A stretch of DNA of 45,623 nt from Sphingomonadales bacterium EhC05 (GTDB taxonomy: Bacteria > Pseudomonadota > Alphaproteobacteria > Sphingomonadales > Sphingomonadaceae). Location of the stretch: NCBI GenBank assembly GCA_001650955.1, contig LXYP01000023.1:1-45623 (forward strand), in the 5' to 3' direction. A program made the translations under genes and the position numbers. The notes beneath the pieces are model-generated. The model was not told the origin of the DNA. It was given only the letters and a program-made list of their open reading frames with translations, and ran no database searches. Of the stretch, positions 17,626 through 25,532 are shown in pieces; position 1 is the first letter of the stretch; each line of letters opens with the position of its first letter.

Positions 17626-17745
17626 TTACGCGATAACCGAAGCAGCATTGCCTACGGCGGGCCCGACGCTTGCGCCGACAAAAACAGCGGCAGAGAAAAT
17701 GGCGGCAACGGCGGCGGCGAAGTTGTTTGAGATATTGTTGAACAT
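17626..17745 (-). CDS. Small hydrophobic peptide A (39 residues), paralogue of B
   Basis: Reads from ATG 17745 to TAA 17626, preceded by AAAGGGAAA. Sequence blocks are MFNNISNNF, AAVAAIFSAAVFVGAS and VGPAVGNAASVIA. Length and layout equal those of peptide B, 31 bp downstream, and the ribosome binding sites are alike (AAAAGGAAAATCAAT against AAAGGGAAATCAAA). Two same-length paralogues in tandem with conserved signals are hard to explain as chance frames. Function is unknown; neighbours suggest a link with envelope stress through PspC. Confidence 0.7.
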   Translation of the reverse strand: MFNNISNNFAAAVAAIFSAAVFVGASVGPAVGNAASVIA

Positions 17746-17850
17746 TTTGATTTCCCTTTGTCTAAACTGTTTTTCGCGATATATTTGCGAAGTTGTCTCT
17801 TACATTGCACAGGCCGTGCCAGTTTTAATATATCTATATAAATCAATACT

Positions 17851-17921
17851 TTAGTACAATTTGTCCAAAATTGGCATATAGTTCAAAACTAATTATTAGT
17901 ATATTTTACTAACTTTTAGTA
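17851..17921. promoter_or_regulatory. AT-rich region with repeated TTAGTA hexamers
   Basis: TTAGTA occurs at 17851-17856, 17896-17901 and 17916-17921, with its complement TACTAA at 17907-17912. The middle pair forms a 17-bp dyad, TTAGTA-N5-TACTAA (17896-17912). The block lies in the 264-bp gap between peptide A and the divergent recF and is far more AT-rich than its surroundings. It could be the promoter/operator of the peptide-pspC operon. No matching regulator is known to me. Confidence 0.4.
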
Positions 17922-18009
17922 TTTTATGAACAGAGTATTAACGGCCGACCGGAATTGGCGCGAATTTACTTCAATTCCACCAGTGCGATGGCTAGACCAA
18001 CGGCCAGCC

Positions 18010-19083
18010 ATGACCCTGACCCAGCTCACCCTTCACAATTTTCGCAACTATCCATCCTTGCGCTTGGACGCGTCACCGGGATTCATGATCTTCAGTGGCC
18101 AAAATGGTGCGGGAAAGACCAATATATTGGAAGCCGTGTCCCTGCTTGCGCCGGGCCGCGGGCTGCGCCGGGCGCCATTGCGCGATATGGCACATGACAA
18201 GGGCGTCGGAGATTTTGCCGTCGCGGCCCATATCGGAGATGTCCAGCTCGGCACGGGGACCCATGCCGAATCACCAGAGCGCCGCAAAACCCGCATAAAT
18301 GAAGCGACAGTCCCGACCAATGATCTGGCCGAATGGCTGTCGATCCTGTGGCTGACGCCGGCCATGGATCGCCTGTTCATGGAAGGCGCATCGGGACGAC
18401 GAAATTTTCTCGACCGGCTGGTGACAGCGCTCGAGCCCGCCCACGCCCGCAATTGCAGTCGCTATGACGCGGCCCGGCGAGAGCGCAATCGCCTGCTGGC
18501 GCATGAATATATGCCGGACACAGATTGGCTCGATGCTCTGGACAATCAGCTCGCCCAATTTGGCAGCGCCGTCGCGACAACCCGGAATCGCATGGTCGAC
18601 GGGCTGAATGAAGCGCTGGGTGAAACAGGCGCCAATCTATTTGCGATTCCAGCATTGACACTCAACGACGATGGCTTGCGCGACGAAGACGCGCTGCGGC
18701 AGGCTTTATCAGATAATCGCCGAACAGATCGCGCCGCCAGCAGGACCTTGCGAGGCCCTCACCGTGCCGATCTTGCCGTGCTGCACGCCGGAAAACAGCA
18801 GGCCGCAGAAAAATGCTCGACCGGAGAGCAAAAGGCCCTGCTATTTTCGATCATTCTCGCCCATGCCGATCTGGTGGCGGCAAAACGCGGAGCCCGGCCA
18901 ATATTGTTGCTCGATGAAGTCGCCGCTCATCTCGACCCCCAACGGCGGGCGGCACTGTTTGACAAATTATTTGAAAAAGGCGGCCAGGTCTGGCTGACAG
19001 GCACCGAACCGGGATTATTTGAATCTGTGCCGGACAGCTCGCGTCATTTTGAAGTTGATAATGGAGCTGTTCACCTGAGGTAG
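18010..19083 (+). CDS. recF: RecF, DNA replication/repair ATPase
   Basis: A 357-residue SMC-like ATPase. It opens with the typical TLTQLTLHNFRNYPSL, followed by Walker A GQNGAGKT (30-37), the signature STGEQKALL and Walker B LLLDEVAAHLD. RecF, with RecO and RecR, loads RecA onto gapped DNA. The ATG at 18010 gives the family N-terminus; the open frame back to 17926 is not RecF-like. In many genomes recF sits in a dnaA-dnaN-recF-gyrB cluster, but here it is alone, as in many alphaproteobacteria. It diverges from the small-peptide/pspC operon. Confidence 0.93.
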   Translation: MTLTQLTLHNFRNYPSLRLDASPGFMIFSGQNGAGKTNILEAVSLLAPGRGLRRAPLRDMAHDKGVGDFAVAAHIGDVQLGTGTHAESPERRKTRINEATVPTNDLAEWLSILWLTPAMDRLFMEGASGRRNFLDRLVTALEPAHARNCSRYDAARRERNRLLAHEYMPDTDWLDALDNQLAQFGSAVATTRNRMVDGLNEALGETGANLFAIPALTLNDDGLRDEDALRQALSDNRRTDRAASRTLRGPHRADLAVLHAGKQQAAEKCSTGEQKALLFSIILAHADLVAAKRGARPILLLDEVAAHLDPQRRAALFDKLFEKGGQVWLTGTEPGLFESVPDSSRHFEVDNGAVHLR

Positions 19084-19169
19084 CGCTCGCTGACGAGCGA
19101 TCATGGTTGATAATCTGTTTACCGGTATTTTTAGCAGCGCCTTCGTGCTTGCGGCTTATCTGACCGGGC

Positions 19170-19841
19170 ATGTCTGTTGCAGCTGTAAAAAATTTGGCGA
19201 CCGTGATTCGCAATGCGATGATTCCGATCCTGCTTGCGGCACAGGCGGTGCTATTCCCGACGCCCGTGCAAGCCAGAGATCAGGCGGCCAAGGAATATCT
19301 GCAGTGCGTGCCCTTTGCCCGCCAGATCAGCGGCATTCAGATCTATGGCGATGCGCATCTCTGGTGGGACAAAGCCGATGGTCGCTATCAACGCGGCAGC
19401 GATCCCGTCGAAGGCGCCGTCCTGTCGCTCCCTGGCCATGGATCGATGCGGCTGGGTCATATCGCTGTGGTCCAGAAGATTGTCGATGATCGCAATATAT
19501 TGATCAGCCATGCCAACTGGTCACCGATCAACGGCCGCCGGGGGCAGATTGAACGACGGGTTGCGGCGCGCGATGTGTCCAAAAAAGGCGACTGGAGCCG
19601 CGTCCGGATATATTATGCGCCGATTGGGAAGCTGGGGACCACTGCCTTTCCGGTCAATGGCTTCATCTATCCCAAAGCCGCGAAGAAAGGCCCCAAACGC
19701 CATTGGGCAGCCGCAAAATCACAACCGCAGGCGCGCGCGCCCGATCAACGCCAATTGGCGCATAGCCGAACCGATAAACCTCAGGAACCGACAGAAAGCG
19801 TAGACCTGATCGGGGATTTGCTGGACAGATTGGGCAGCTAG
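19170..19841 (+). CDS. Exported CHAP-domain protein, putative cell-wall amidase/peptidase
   Basis: After a hydrophobic leader (IPILLAAQAVLFPTPVQA) the CHAP core shows Cys46 in YLQCVPFAR, the WW-containing segment DAHLWWDKA, His97 in LGHIAVVQ and Asn116 in SHANWS, the expected catalytic set. CHAP enzymes cleave peptidoglycan stem peptides or amides. The C-terminal 60 residues are Lys/Gln/Pro-rich and variable. I use the ATG at 19170; an inner ATG at 19218 would shorten the leader. It is transcribed in the same direction as recF, 86 bp downstream, with no clear functional link. Confidence 0.82.
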   Translation: MSVAAVKNLATVIRNAMIPILLAAQAVLFPTPVQARDQAAKEYLQCVPFARQISGIQIYGDAHLWWDKADGRYQRGSDPVEGAVLSLPGHGSMRLGHIAVVQKIVDDRNILISHANWSPINGRRGQIERRVAARDVSKKGDWSRVRIYYAPIGKLGTTAFPVNGFIYPKAAKKGPKRHWAAAKSQPQARAPDQRQLAHSRTDKPQEPTESVDLIGDLLDRLGS

Positions 19842-19882
19842 AGTCAGAACAGCCGCTCCCCATCTCGGACGGAGCCTGAGCC

Positions 19883-20503
19883 ATGCATGACAATCGACCG
19901 CCCATATTGGTCATTCTCGCCGGCGGTCAATCGGCCCGAATGGGGTCGGACAAAGCATTGATCACATTCGGCGACATGCGGCTTATCGATCACCAGATCC
20001 ACAAATATGCCGGGATCGCCGATCATATTCTGCTGTCGGCAAAAGACGATCTGGGCACGGGACTGACGCATATTGCCGATGATCCCGACATGCCCAGGGG
20101 ACCCGTCGGGGGCATTTACTCGATCGCGGCCAAATTGGTCGACCTCCATCCTAGCGCAGCTGGCTTCCTGACAATCCCGGTCGATGCGCCATTCATATCG
20201 ACAGAGCTCCTCGGAAAACTCGCTGAACAAACCGATACCTGCCTGGCCCAGTGCGACGACCAGTTGCACCCGACCATCGCCTATTGGCGCTCGGACATCG
20301 TGAACACTATACGGAAAACCCACGATTTGGGCGAACGGTCGCCATCTTTGCGGTGGCTGGCAAGACAGTGCGGGGCGGAAAGCCTCGTCTGGCCCGATCC
20401 CGACAGTTTCACCAATATCAACACGCCGGAAGATCTGGTCGCCGCCGCAACGCGCATAAAAAAAAGCCGGCGCGTAAAGAGGGGAGCACCGGCTTTCTTG
20501 TGA
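19883..20503 (+). CDS. mobA: Molybdenum cofactor guanylyltransferase MobA
   Basis: A 206-residue nucleotidyltransferase with the signature LAGGQSARMGSDKA (residues 12-25), a DDPDMPRGPVGGI substrate loop and a PVDAPF metal-binding segment. It ends with FTNINTPEDL, where the family carries N-x-NTPED. MobA attaches GMP to Mo-molybdopterin, making the MGD cofactor used by DMSO-reductase-type enzymes. The ATG at 19883 has GGAG-like sequence upstream (GGACGGAGCC). The last 15 codons overlap a hairpin terminator serving the minus-strand gene at 20545. An XdhC-type molybdoenzyme accessory protein lies 9 kb away. Confidence 0.9.
   Translation: MHDNRPPILVILAGGQSARMGSDKALITFGDMRLIDHQIHKYAGIADHILLSAKDDLGTGLTHIADDPDMPRGPVGGIYSIAAKLVDLHPSAAGFLTIPVDAPFISTELLGKLAEQTDTCLAQCDDQLHPTIAYWRSDIVNTIRKTHDLGERSPSLRWLARQCGAESLVWPDPDSFTNINTPEDLVAAATRIKKSRRVKRGAPAFL
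20458..20496 (-). terminator. Terminator for the minus-strand gene, embedded in the mobA 3' end
   Basis: AAAGCCGG (20463-20470) pairs with CCGGCTTT (20489-20496) across 18 bases. The left side continues as eight A residues (20458-20465), which on the minus strand is a T8 tract directly after the stem. This fits termination of the gene ending at 20545, while on the plus strand the tail is weaker. The hairpin encodes part of the basic MobA C-terminus. Confidence 0.7.
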
Positions 20504-20544
20504 CACGGAACCCGTTGAACGGCCGCGTCAAATTTATAACAGAC

Positions 20545-20811
20545 TTACTTCAAACGACGAATTTCTGTCTTGGTCAGGGTAGTCGTCAATTTGCCGTCGG
20601 TCTTGGAAAGTGTTTCCGCTTGAATCCGGCGAACCTTGCCTTTGTAAATGACCAGAACATCACCGTCTTCGGAGACGCGATTAACTTTAGCGACGCTCGA
20701 GCCGGAAGCATCAAACAAACGGTCGTTGCGCTCCGCATCTGCAGCGTTTGCGGCAGTTGCCGAGAGAGTGAGGGCCGTTGCGGCCAGAATTACAGAAGAA
20801 AACTTGTTCAT
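20545..20811 (-). CDS. Small exported protein of unknown function
   Basis: An 88-residue protein with a signal peptide (MNKFSSVILAATALTLSATA, then ANAADA as cleavage region) and a small mature domain rich in beta-prone segments: SVAKVNRVSEDGDVLVIYKG, then KVRRIQAETL and a Thr-rich end. I do not recognise a family with confidence. The ATG at 20811 is chosen because GGAG lies seven bases upstream; the ATG at 20817 would overlap it. It is followed by a good terminator inside mobA, so it is monocistronic. Confidence 0.72.
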   Translation of the reverse strand: MNKFSSVILAATALTLSATAANAADAERNDRLFDASGSSVAKVNRVSEDGDVLVIYKGKVRRIQAETLSKTDGKLTTTLTKTEIRRLK

Positions 20812-21011
20812 GATCATACTCCATGAGGATTGGGAGAGGAGCCCCGACTATGACCCACTCCAACTAGGTTGCAATATGAAATGTTGCACCTGCGAGTTGC
20901 ATTTTTGCAATTGACACAGACTCGCCAGCCAAATGTCATCCAACAACTTGGTTGCTTGACCATGCGATAATGTGCCATCCCCTCATCAATCTTCTTTTGA
21001 ACGAGGTTTTT

Positions 21012-22442
21012 ATGATCCGATATGCGCTAGTTTTTGCTCTTGCTGCCCTGCCCACTTCCGCTCTGGCCCAACCGGCGGACCCGATGGCAGAAATCATCGA
21101 ACTGATCGACGCACGCGCGGATCAATCCGCCGACACCGCCCGAAAACTCTGGGAATGGGCCGAACTTGGCTATCAGGAAGAAAAATCCAGCGGCCTGCTC
21201 AAACAAAGTTTGAGCGCGAACGGTTTTACAATCACGTCCGGCGTCGCCGACATACCAACCGCGTTCATGGCCGAATATGGTGAAGGCGGACCGGTCATCG
21301 CGATTTTGGCTGAATATGACGCGCTGCCCGGCATCAATCAGGACGCGGTCTCCATCCGGTCACCAATTGAAGGCAAAGGTGCCGCCCATGCATGCGGTCA
21401 TAATCTCTTTGGTGCAGGATCGGTAGAAGCCGCCATCGCGGTGAGCAAATGGCTCAAGAAAAGCGGCACCCCCGGTCGCGTCCGGCTGTACGGTACACCC
21501 GCAGAGGAAGGCGGCAGTGGCAAAGTCTATATGGTCCGCGCCGGCCTGTTCGAGGATGTCGATTTTGCATTGCACTGGCATGCTGCAGACAGAAACTCGG
21601 CCGCCGCGCGCACCACTTTGGCCAATCGCTCCGCCAAATTCCGTTTTCGCGGCGTCTCCGCCCATGCTGCCGGGGCACCTGAAAAAGCTCGATCGGCCCT
21701 GGATGGAGTCGAATCCTTCAACATGATGGTCAACATGATGCGTGAACATGTGCCGCAGCAGTCGCGTATCCATTATGTCATTACCGAAGGCGGTGTCGCC
21801 CCCAATGTCGTTCCCGATTTTGCCGAAGTCTTCTATTATGTCCGTCACCCCGCCCCGGATGGCGTCGATGAGATTTGGGCGAGAGTTGAAGACGCTGCAC
21901 GCGGCGCGGCGCTCGGAACCGGCACGACCGTGGATTGGGAAGTCATTCACGGCAACAATCCGCTGCTCGTCAACGAGCCGCTGGCCAAGATGATGGACAG
22001 CAAATTGCGGCAGATCGGCGGGATCACATATACCGCCGAGGAACAGGCATTTGCCGATGGCATTTATGCCAGCTTCGACAAGCCCAATCTGAAGCCGGGC
22101 AGTCAGGAAGAAATACAACCTTATGCGGTGTCGCTCGGCTACGGCTCCACCGACGTCGGAGATGTCTCTTATGCAACACCGACGGTTGGTCTAAATACCG
22201 CCACCTGGGTCCCCGGCACTTCTGCACATAGCTGGCAATCCTCAGCGGCCAGCGGCATGTCCATCGGCTTCAAGGGCGTTCAGGTGGCCGCCAAAACCCT
22301 GACCCTGGCGGCGATCGAACTCTATACCAATCCTGAACTTCGCGCCGAAGCAAAGGTGGAATTCGACAAGGCCCGCGGTCCCGACTATCAGTATAAATCC
22401 CTGCTCGGTGATCGCGATCCACCGCTGGATTATCGCAAATAG
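21012..22442 (+). CDS. Exported M20-family amidohydrolase (AbgB-like)
   Basis: A 476-residue metallo-amidohydrolase with signal peptide MIRYALVFALAALPTSALAQ. Metal-site motifs are AHACGHNLFGAG (H126, C128, H130) and AEEGGSGK (E165-E166), with HWHAAD further on. The C-terminus, TWVPGTSAHSWQ followed by a long helix with LAAIELYTNPEL, matches AbgB, the subunit that splits p-aminobenzoyl-glutamate, and relatives acting on other N-acyl amino acids. The signal peptide puts it in the periplasm. The ATG at 21012 has GAGG upstream; the open frame to 20952 is not supported. No AbgA or AbgT partner is nearby. Confidence 0.9.
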   Translation: MIRYALVFALAALPTSALAQPADPMAEIIELIDARADQSADTARKLWEWAELGYQEEKSSGLLKQSLSANGFTITSGVADIPTAFMAEYGEGGPVIAILAEYDALPGINQDAVSIRSPIEGKGAAHACGHNLFGAGSVEAAIAVSKWLKKSGTPGRVRLYGTPAEEGGSGKVYMVRAGLFEDVDFALHWHAADRNSAAARTTLANRSAKFRFRGVSAHAAGAPEKARSALDGVESFNMMVNMMREHVPQQSRIHYVITEGGVAPNVVPDFAEVFYYVRHPAPDGVDEIWARVEDAARGAALGTGTTVDWEVIHGNNPLLVNEPLAKMMDSKLRQIGGITYTAEEQAFADGIYASFDKPNLKPGSQEEIQPYAVSLGYGSTDVGDVSYATPTVGLNTATWVPGTSAHSWQSSAASGMSIGFKGVQVAAKTLTLAAIELYTNPELRAEAKVEFDKARGPDYQYKSLLGDRDPPLDYRK

Positions 22443-22812
22443 GCGGATCGGACGACGCGCGATCACAGAGGCTACGTCTCAGCATCGGGTGACATTTTGA
22501 CATCGTGAAATCCTGTGCAATTGGCCGATGAAGGCCGCCATGACGGCGTCGGAAGATCAGGCCAGAACAGTTGATGATGGTCCCTTTTGGAATAGCAGAG
22601 TCTGACAAAATCCGGGCATTTCCGCATGGTTCGCTTCGGAACTGTGGGGGTTGCTGGACCTGGCATGGAAATATGAACCAGATTCTCCCTAATGCAGCCG
22701 GAGATAATAGAAACTGGATGGAGTGCCGTCATCGAAAGTCATGAACATTAATGGCGTCTTCATCCCGACAGCGGACATTGTCTATTCTCGCAAGACAGTC
22801 ATATAAAGGGGG
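22443..22812. other. 370-bp stretch without a convincing gene
   Basis: Only shadow-like frames occur here, such as a minus-strand one at 22472-22732 with no ribosome binding site and unconvincing sequence. No clear terminator or promoter is visible. It may carry the promoter of the 118-residue protein at 22813. Confidence 0.5.
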
Positions 22813-23169
22813 ATGTCTCTAGAAGATCGCGCTAAACTTTTCGCCTCACGCGCTCCCCAGTTGAGAGTAGAGCTTTCGCTATACCCAGAAGAAATCTCCA
22901 CGCGTTCTAACGCCATTCTGCCGGGATGGTCATGCCCATGTTTTGCCGTCAAAGAATCTTTTGAGAATAGAAGGGCACAAATACCGGCAAGTGATGGCGC
23001 TCCAATATTGGTCGACGGCCCAATGCAGCTTGGAGAAACTCGAGAGGTCGACTTCATATTTCCGTTAGTGGGGAAAGATGCTATTCCTTTGATCGAGAAA
23101 GTTACAAAATTCTATCTTTGGGAGGGACGATATATCGGAGAGGTGGACGTCTTGGAAGTGTACGATTAG
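22813..23169 (+). CDS. Conserved-looking protein of unknown function, possible EF-Tu domain-3-like fold
   Basis: A 118-residue protein preceded by AAGGGGG. The pattern runs from RVELSLYPEEISTRSNAILP at the start through PMQLGETREVDFIFPL to FYLWEGRYIGEVDVLEV at the end. This echoes the C-terminal beta-barrel of EF-Tu-like GTPases, where a K/R-x-E-x-T-L strand, a G-D/E-x-V-x-V/D-F strand and an R/WEGG-x-x-x-G-x-G strand occur in that order. No GTPase domain is present, so it would be a stand-alone barrel. The resemblance is pattern-level only. The 22943-22990 region has slightly low GC. It converges on the TetR gene at 23209. Confidence 0.62.
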   Translation: MSLEDRAKLFASRAPQLRVELSLYPEEISTRSNAILPGWSCPCFAVKESFENRRAQIPASDGAPILVDGPMQLGETREVDFIFPLVGKDAIPLIEKVTKFYLWEGRYIGEVDVLEVYD

Positions 23170-23208
23170 CGGGTGCCAACTAATATCCGCAACATCCCGA
23201 AGCGGACA

Positions 23209-23859
23209 TCACAACCTTGGCTTCATTCCAAGCGCGCCCAAAATAAGATCCGAAAGCGCCGCGTCACGGGCAGCGCTGGTCATCTGTTCAAACGCGATTG
23301 CGCGTCCCGCGCGCCCGGCGATCATGAGATCGGCCAGGCCGTGCACCACTGCCCATGCCGTCATCACCTCCTGCATAATAGCCGAATCAATATACGGATC
23401 AATTTGGCGCAAATTCTGGATATCATCGACAAGTTTGTTGAAAGCTGCATTTGCAACACGCGCCAAATGGTCGTCAGATTTGTCAGGCTTTTCAGATGAG
23501 AACATCAAGCGGAAAAGTGCGGGATTTTCCAATGCAAAGTCAATATAGCCTAGGCCAGAGGCTGCCAATTGCGATTCCGGATCTGCCTTTGCCAACCGCT
23601 GGCGATCATTCTGACAATTGATAAACCGTTCATAGCCAATCGCAGCTAGAGCGGTCAGTAACCCCCGGACATCCGTGAAATGATGAGCTGGCGCACCGTG
23701 ACTAACACCTGCCCGCTTCGCCACGGCGCGCAAGGAAAATGACTCTACTCCCTTTTCGGACAATATGGATTCAGCTGCGTTTAGCAGTTCCGAGCGCAGA
23801 TCGCCGTGATGATAGCTTGATTTCCTCTTAGGCTGAGCAGGGGTGTTAGATTCAGACAT
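23209..23859 (-). CDS. TetR/AcrR-family transcriptional regulator, paralogue of the one at 819
   Basis: A 216-residue repressor with the same layout as the regulator at 819-1430: YHHGDLRSELLNAAESIL, a recognition region LRAVAKRAGVSHGAPAHHF (43-61), and a WHG-type C-terminal domain. VAKRAGVSHxAPAxHF is identical in both, so they should read the same or very similar DNA. Upstream lies TTGACACTGTCTAG (23881-23894), a 13-base exact match to the operator candidate of the other regulator. The divergent ABA4-like/membrane pair is the likely target. Confidence 0.9.
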   Translation of the reverse strand: MSESNTPAQPKRKSSYHHGDLRSELLNAAESILSEKGVESFSLRAVAKRAGVSHGAPAHHFTDVRGLLTALAAIGYERFINCQNDRQRLAKADPESQLAASGLGYIDFALENPALFRLMFSSEKPDKSDDHLARVANAAFNKLVDDIQNLRQIDPYIDSAIMQEVMTAWAVVHGLADLMIAGRAGRAIAFEQMTSAARDAALSDLILGALGMKPRL

Positions 23860-23880
23860 GACCCATGATAACTTTACATC

Positions 23881-23929
23881 TTGACACTGTCTAGTCTGAT
23901 GCTAGTCAGAAATCCAGACAGTGGCTAGA
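23881..23929. promoter_or_regulatory. Operator region shared by TetR and the divergent membrane operon
   Basis: TTGACACTGTCTAG (23881-23894) is followed by GCTAGTCAGA and CCAGACAGTGGCTAG (23914-23928). ACTGTCT and AGACAGT form an inverted pair about 30 bp apart, and CTAG occurs three times. The first 13 bases match 770-782 exactly. The block lies 22 bp upstream of the TetR start and about 50-60 bp upstream of the divergent coding start. Confidence 0.55.
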
Positions 23930-23941
23930 TAAGGTATCTCT

Positions 23942-23995
23942 ATGGAAAATGCTCAGATAATCTCGCTAGCCAACTCTGCCGCGTGCTCATGTTGA
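23942..23995 (+). CDS. Possible 17-codon leader peptide overlapping the ABA4-like start
   Basis: ATG 23942, preceded by AAGG seven bases upstream, opens a 17-codon frame (MENAQIISLANSAACSC) ending at TGA 23993-23995. Its end overlaps the ATG of the next gene at 23989, which has no ribosome binding site of its own. Translational coupling would explain that. It could also be that the true N-terminus of the next gene lies in this frame and the two are separated by a frameshift or sequencing error. Confidence 0.35.
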   Translation: MENAQIISLANSAACSC

Positions 23996-24450
23996 CCGAG
24001 GGGCCTGCTCTGGCCATTCCGCTCGAAACGCTATTTGGCTTTGCGGGACAGGCGGCGATGATCGGATGGTTGATCCTGATATTGCTTCCGCGCCGCTGGC
24101 CTGGGCTGTTATTCGTCCCACGCTTCCTGATACCGTTCGGCCTCAGCATGCTCTATGCCGGACTGATCTTTGCCCATGTCTATACCGTGGAGGGCGGCGG
24201 CTTTGGCTCGCTCGCGCAGGTGAAAATATTATTCGGAAAAGACGAATTGCTGCTGGCTGGCTGGGTCCACTATCTCGCTTTTGATTTGTTTATCGGCGGC
24301 TGGATCGCGGTTCAGGCAGACAAGCTGGGGATCGCAAGACTTATTCAGGCACCGATATTGGCGGCCACATTCATGTTCGGCCCGGTCGGGCTCGCACTGT
24401 TCATGATGATGCGCGCCGGCTATCGACGCAAGCAGGAGCGCGCGACATGA
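23989..24450 (+). CDS. ABA4-like (DUF4281) integral membrane protein
   Basis: About 153 residues with four membrane helices. The DUF4281 pattern is visible: ETLFGFAGQAAMIGWLILIL at the first helix, LPRRWPGLLFVPRFLIPFGL at the second, and the diagnostic LLAGWVHYLAFDLFIGGWI before the third. In plants ABA4 is required for neoxanthin formation; bacterial members are uncharacterised but often occur in pigment-forming bacteria. The start is uncertain: ATG 23989 or GTG 23983, neither with a ribosome binding site, possibly coupled to the 17-codon frame upstream. It overlaps the next gene by 4 bp. Confidence 0.82.
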   Translation: MLTEGPALAIPLETLFGFAGQAAMIGWLILILLPRRWPGLLFVPRFLIPFGLSMLYAGLIFAHVYTVEGGGFGSLAQVKILFGKDELLLAGWVHYLAFDLFIGGWIAVQADKLGIARLIQAPILAATFMFGPVGLALFMMMRAGYRRKQERAT

Positions 24451-25277
24451 CCACCTCCCATTCAGAGACACGCCGGATGATGGCACTGCTGCCACAGTTG
24501 GAGGATGATCTTTTCACCCGGCTGATGCTGTGCACGGGGTTGTTTTTGCTGGCATCCTTCGTTGTTTTCATCCCCGTATGGTTGCTCGATCCGCGCGTCC
24601 TGGATAGCGCGGCCATCTGGACCAAGCCCCAGAAGTTCAACATATCGCTGGCGTTACATTTTTTCACCTTGGCGGTTCTCGCGCATCAAATCCCGCGCGC
24701 GACGCGCACCGGACCGGTCCTGATCGGAACGGGCTATCTCGCGGTCATCTCGCTGATATTTGAATTTGTCTATGTGAATGTGCAGGCCGCGCGTGGCACG
24801 CGGTCGCACTTTAATTCAGACACCGGATTCGAGCAGATCATGTACGGGCTCATGGGGCTTGGTGCGTTTCTTCTTATATTGGCTGCTTTCGCTCTCGCGA
24901 TCCAGATCTGGCGCAAAGGTGACCGCACCAACCGCGGATTATGGCTGGGGTCGATTATCGGGCTGACGACGGGCTTCGTCATCACGCTGGCCCTCGCCCA
25001 GCAAATGTCGAACATCGGCCGTTTTGTTGGCGCACCGCTGAGCGGAGGCGGAGAGGTCATCCCCTTCTTTGGCTGGTCGCGCGAATATGGCGATCTGCGC
25101 CCGTCCCATTTCGTCTCGCTTCATCTGATGCAAACGCTGCCGCTGGCAGGCTATATCGCTGACCGTCAGAAATGGCCGGCGATGCCGATCGTGGTCGGCC
25201 TTGGCGTGGTTCAGATCGCGGTTGCTGTGGCGCTTTACATGCAAGCGCTGGCGGGGGAGCCGTTCTGGCCTGCCTAA
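24447..25277 (+). CDS. Multi-pass membrane protein of unknown function
   Basis: A 276-residue protein with about seven hydrophobic helices. The first follows LPQLEDDLFTRLMLCTG, and the loop SAAIWTKPQKFNISLALHFF is strongly patterned, with aromatic, Lys and His residues next to a helix. Other notable loops are RGTRSHFNSDTGFE and SREYGDLRPSHFVSLHLMQ, with His residues at the membrane edge. This could be a metal or cofactor site, but I recognise no family. It overlaps the ABA4-like gene by ATGA and so is cotranscribed with it under the TetR-type operator. Confidence 0.75.
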   Translation: MTTSHSETRRMMALLPQLEDDLFTRLMLCTGLFLLASFVVFIPVWLLDPRVLDSAAIWTKPQKFNISLALHFFTLAVLAHQIPRATRTGPVLIGTGYLAVISLIFEFVYVNVQAARGTRSHFNSDTGFEQIMYGLMGLGAFLLILAAFALAIQIWRKGDRTNRGLWLGSIIGLTTGFVITLALAQQMSNIGRFVGAPLSGGGEVIPFFGWSREYGDLRPSHFVSLHLMQTLPLAGYIADRQKWPAMPIVVGLGVVQIAVAVALYMQALAGEPFWPA

Positions 25278-25532
25278 TCTTTTGCAGTCATCCCCATTCT
25301 TCGCGAAGATGCGGCCGGAACGCCAGAGATGACCAACGCAGACCGGTCCGGATTTGACTAGCCGGAGCGCAAATGATCAGAAGTTTCAATACGTTTGGTA
25401 AATCGCCGCTGCCGGGTCGTCAGTGGATCGGCAGCGAGCCAATCGCCAATGTCCACCTTTGCGTCTTTTAACGGACACTAGTTTGCTGCGGCTTTTTCCC
25501 GAAAGCATCCGTTAATTAGGCTATGGTCTTGC

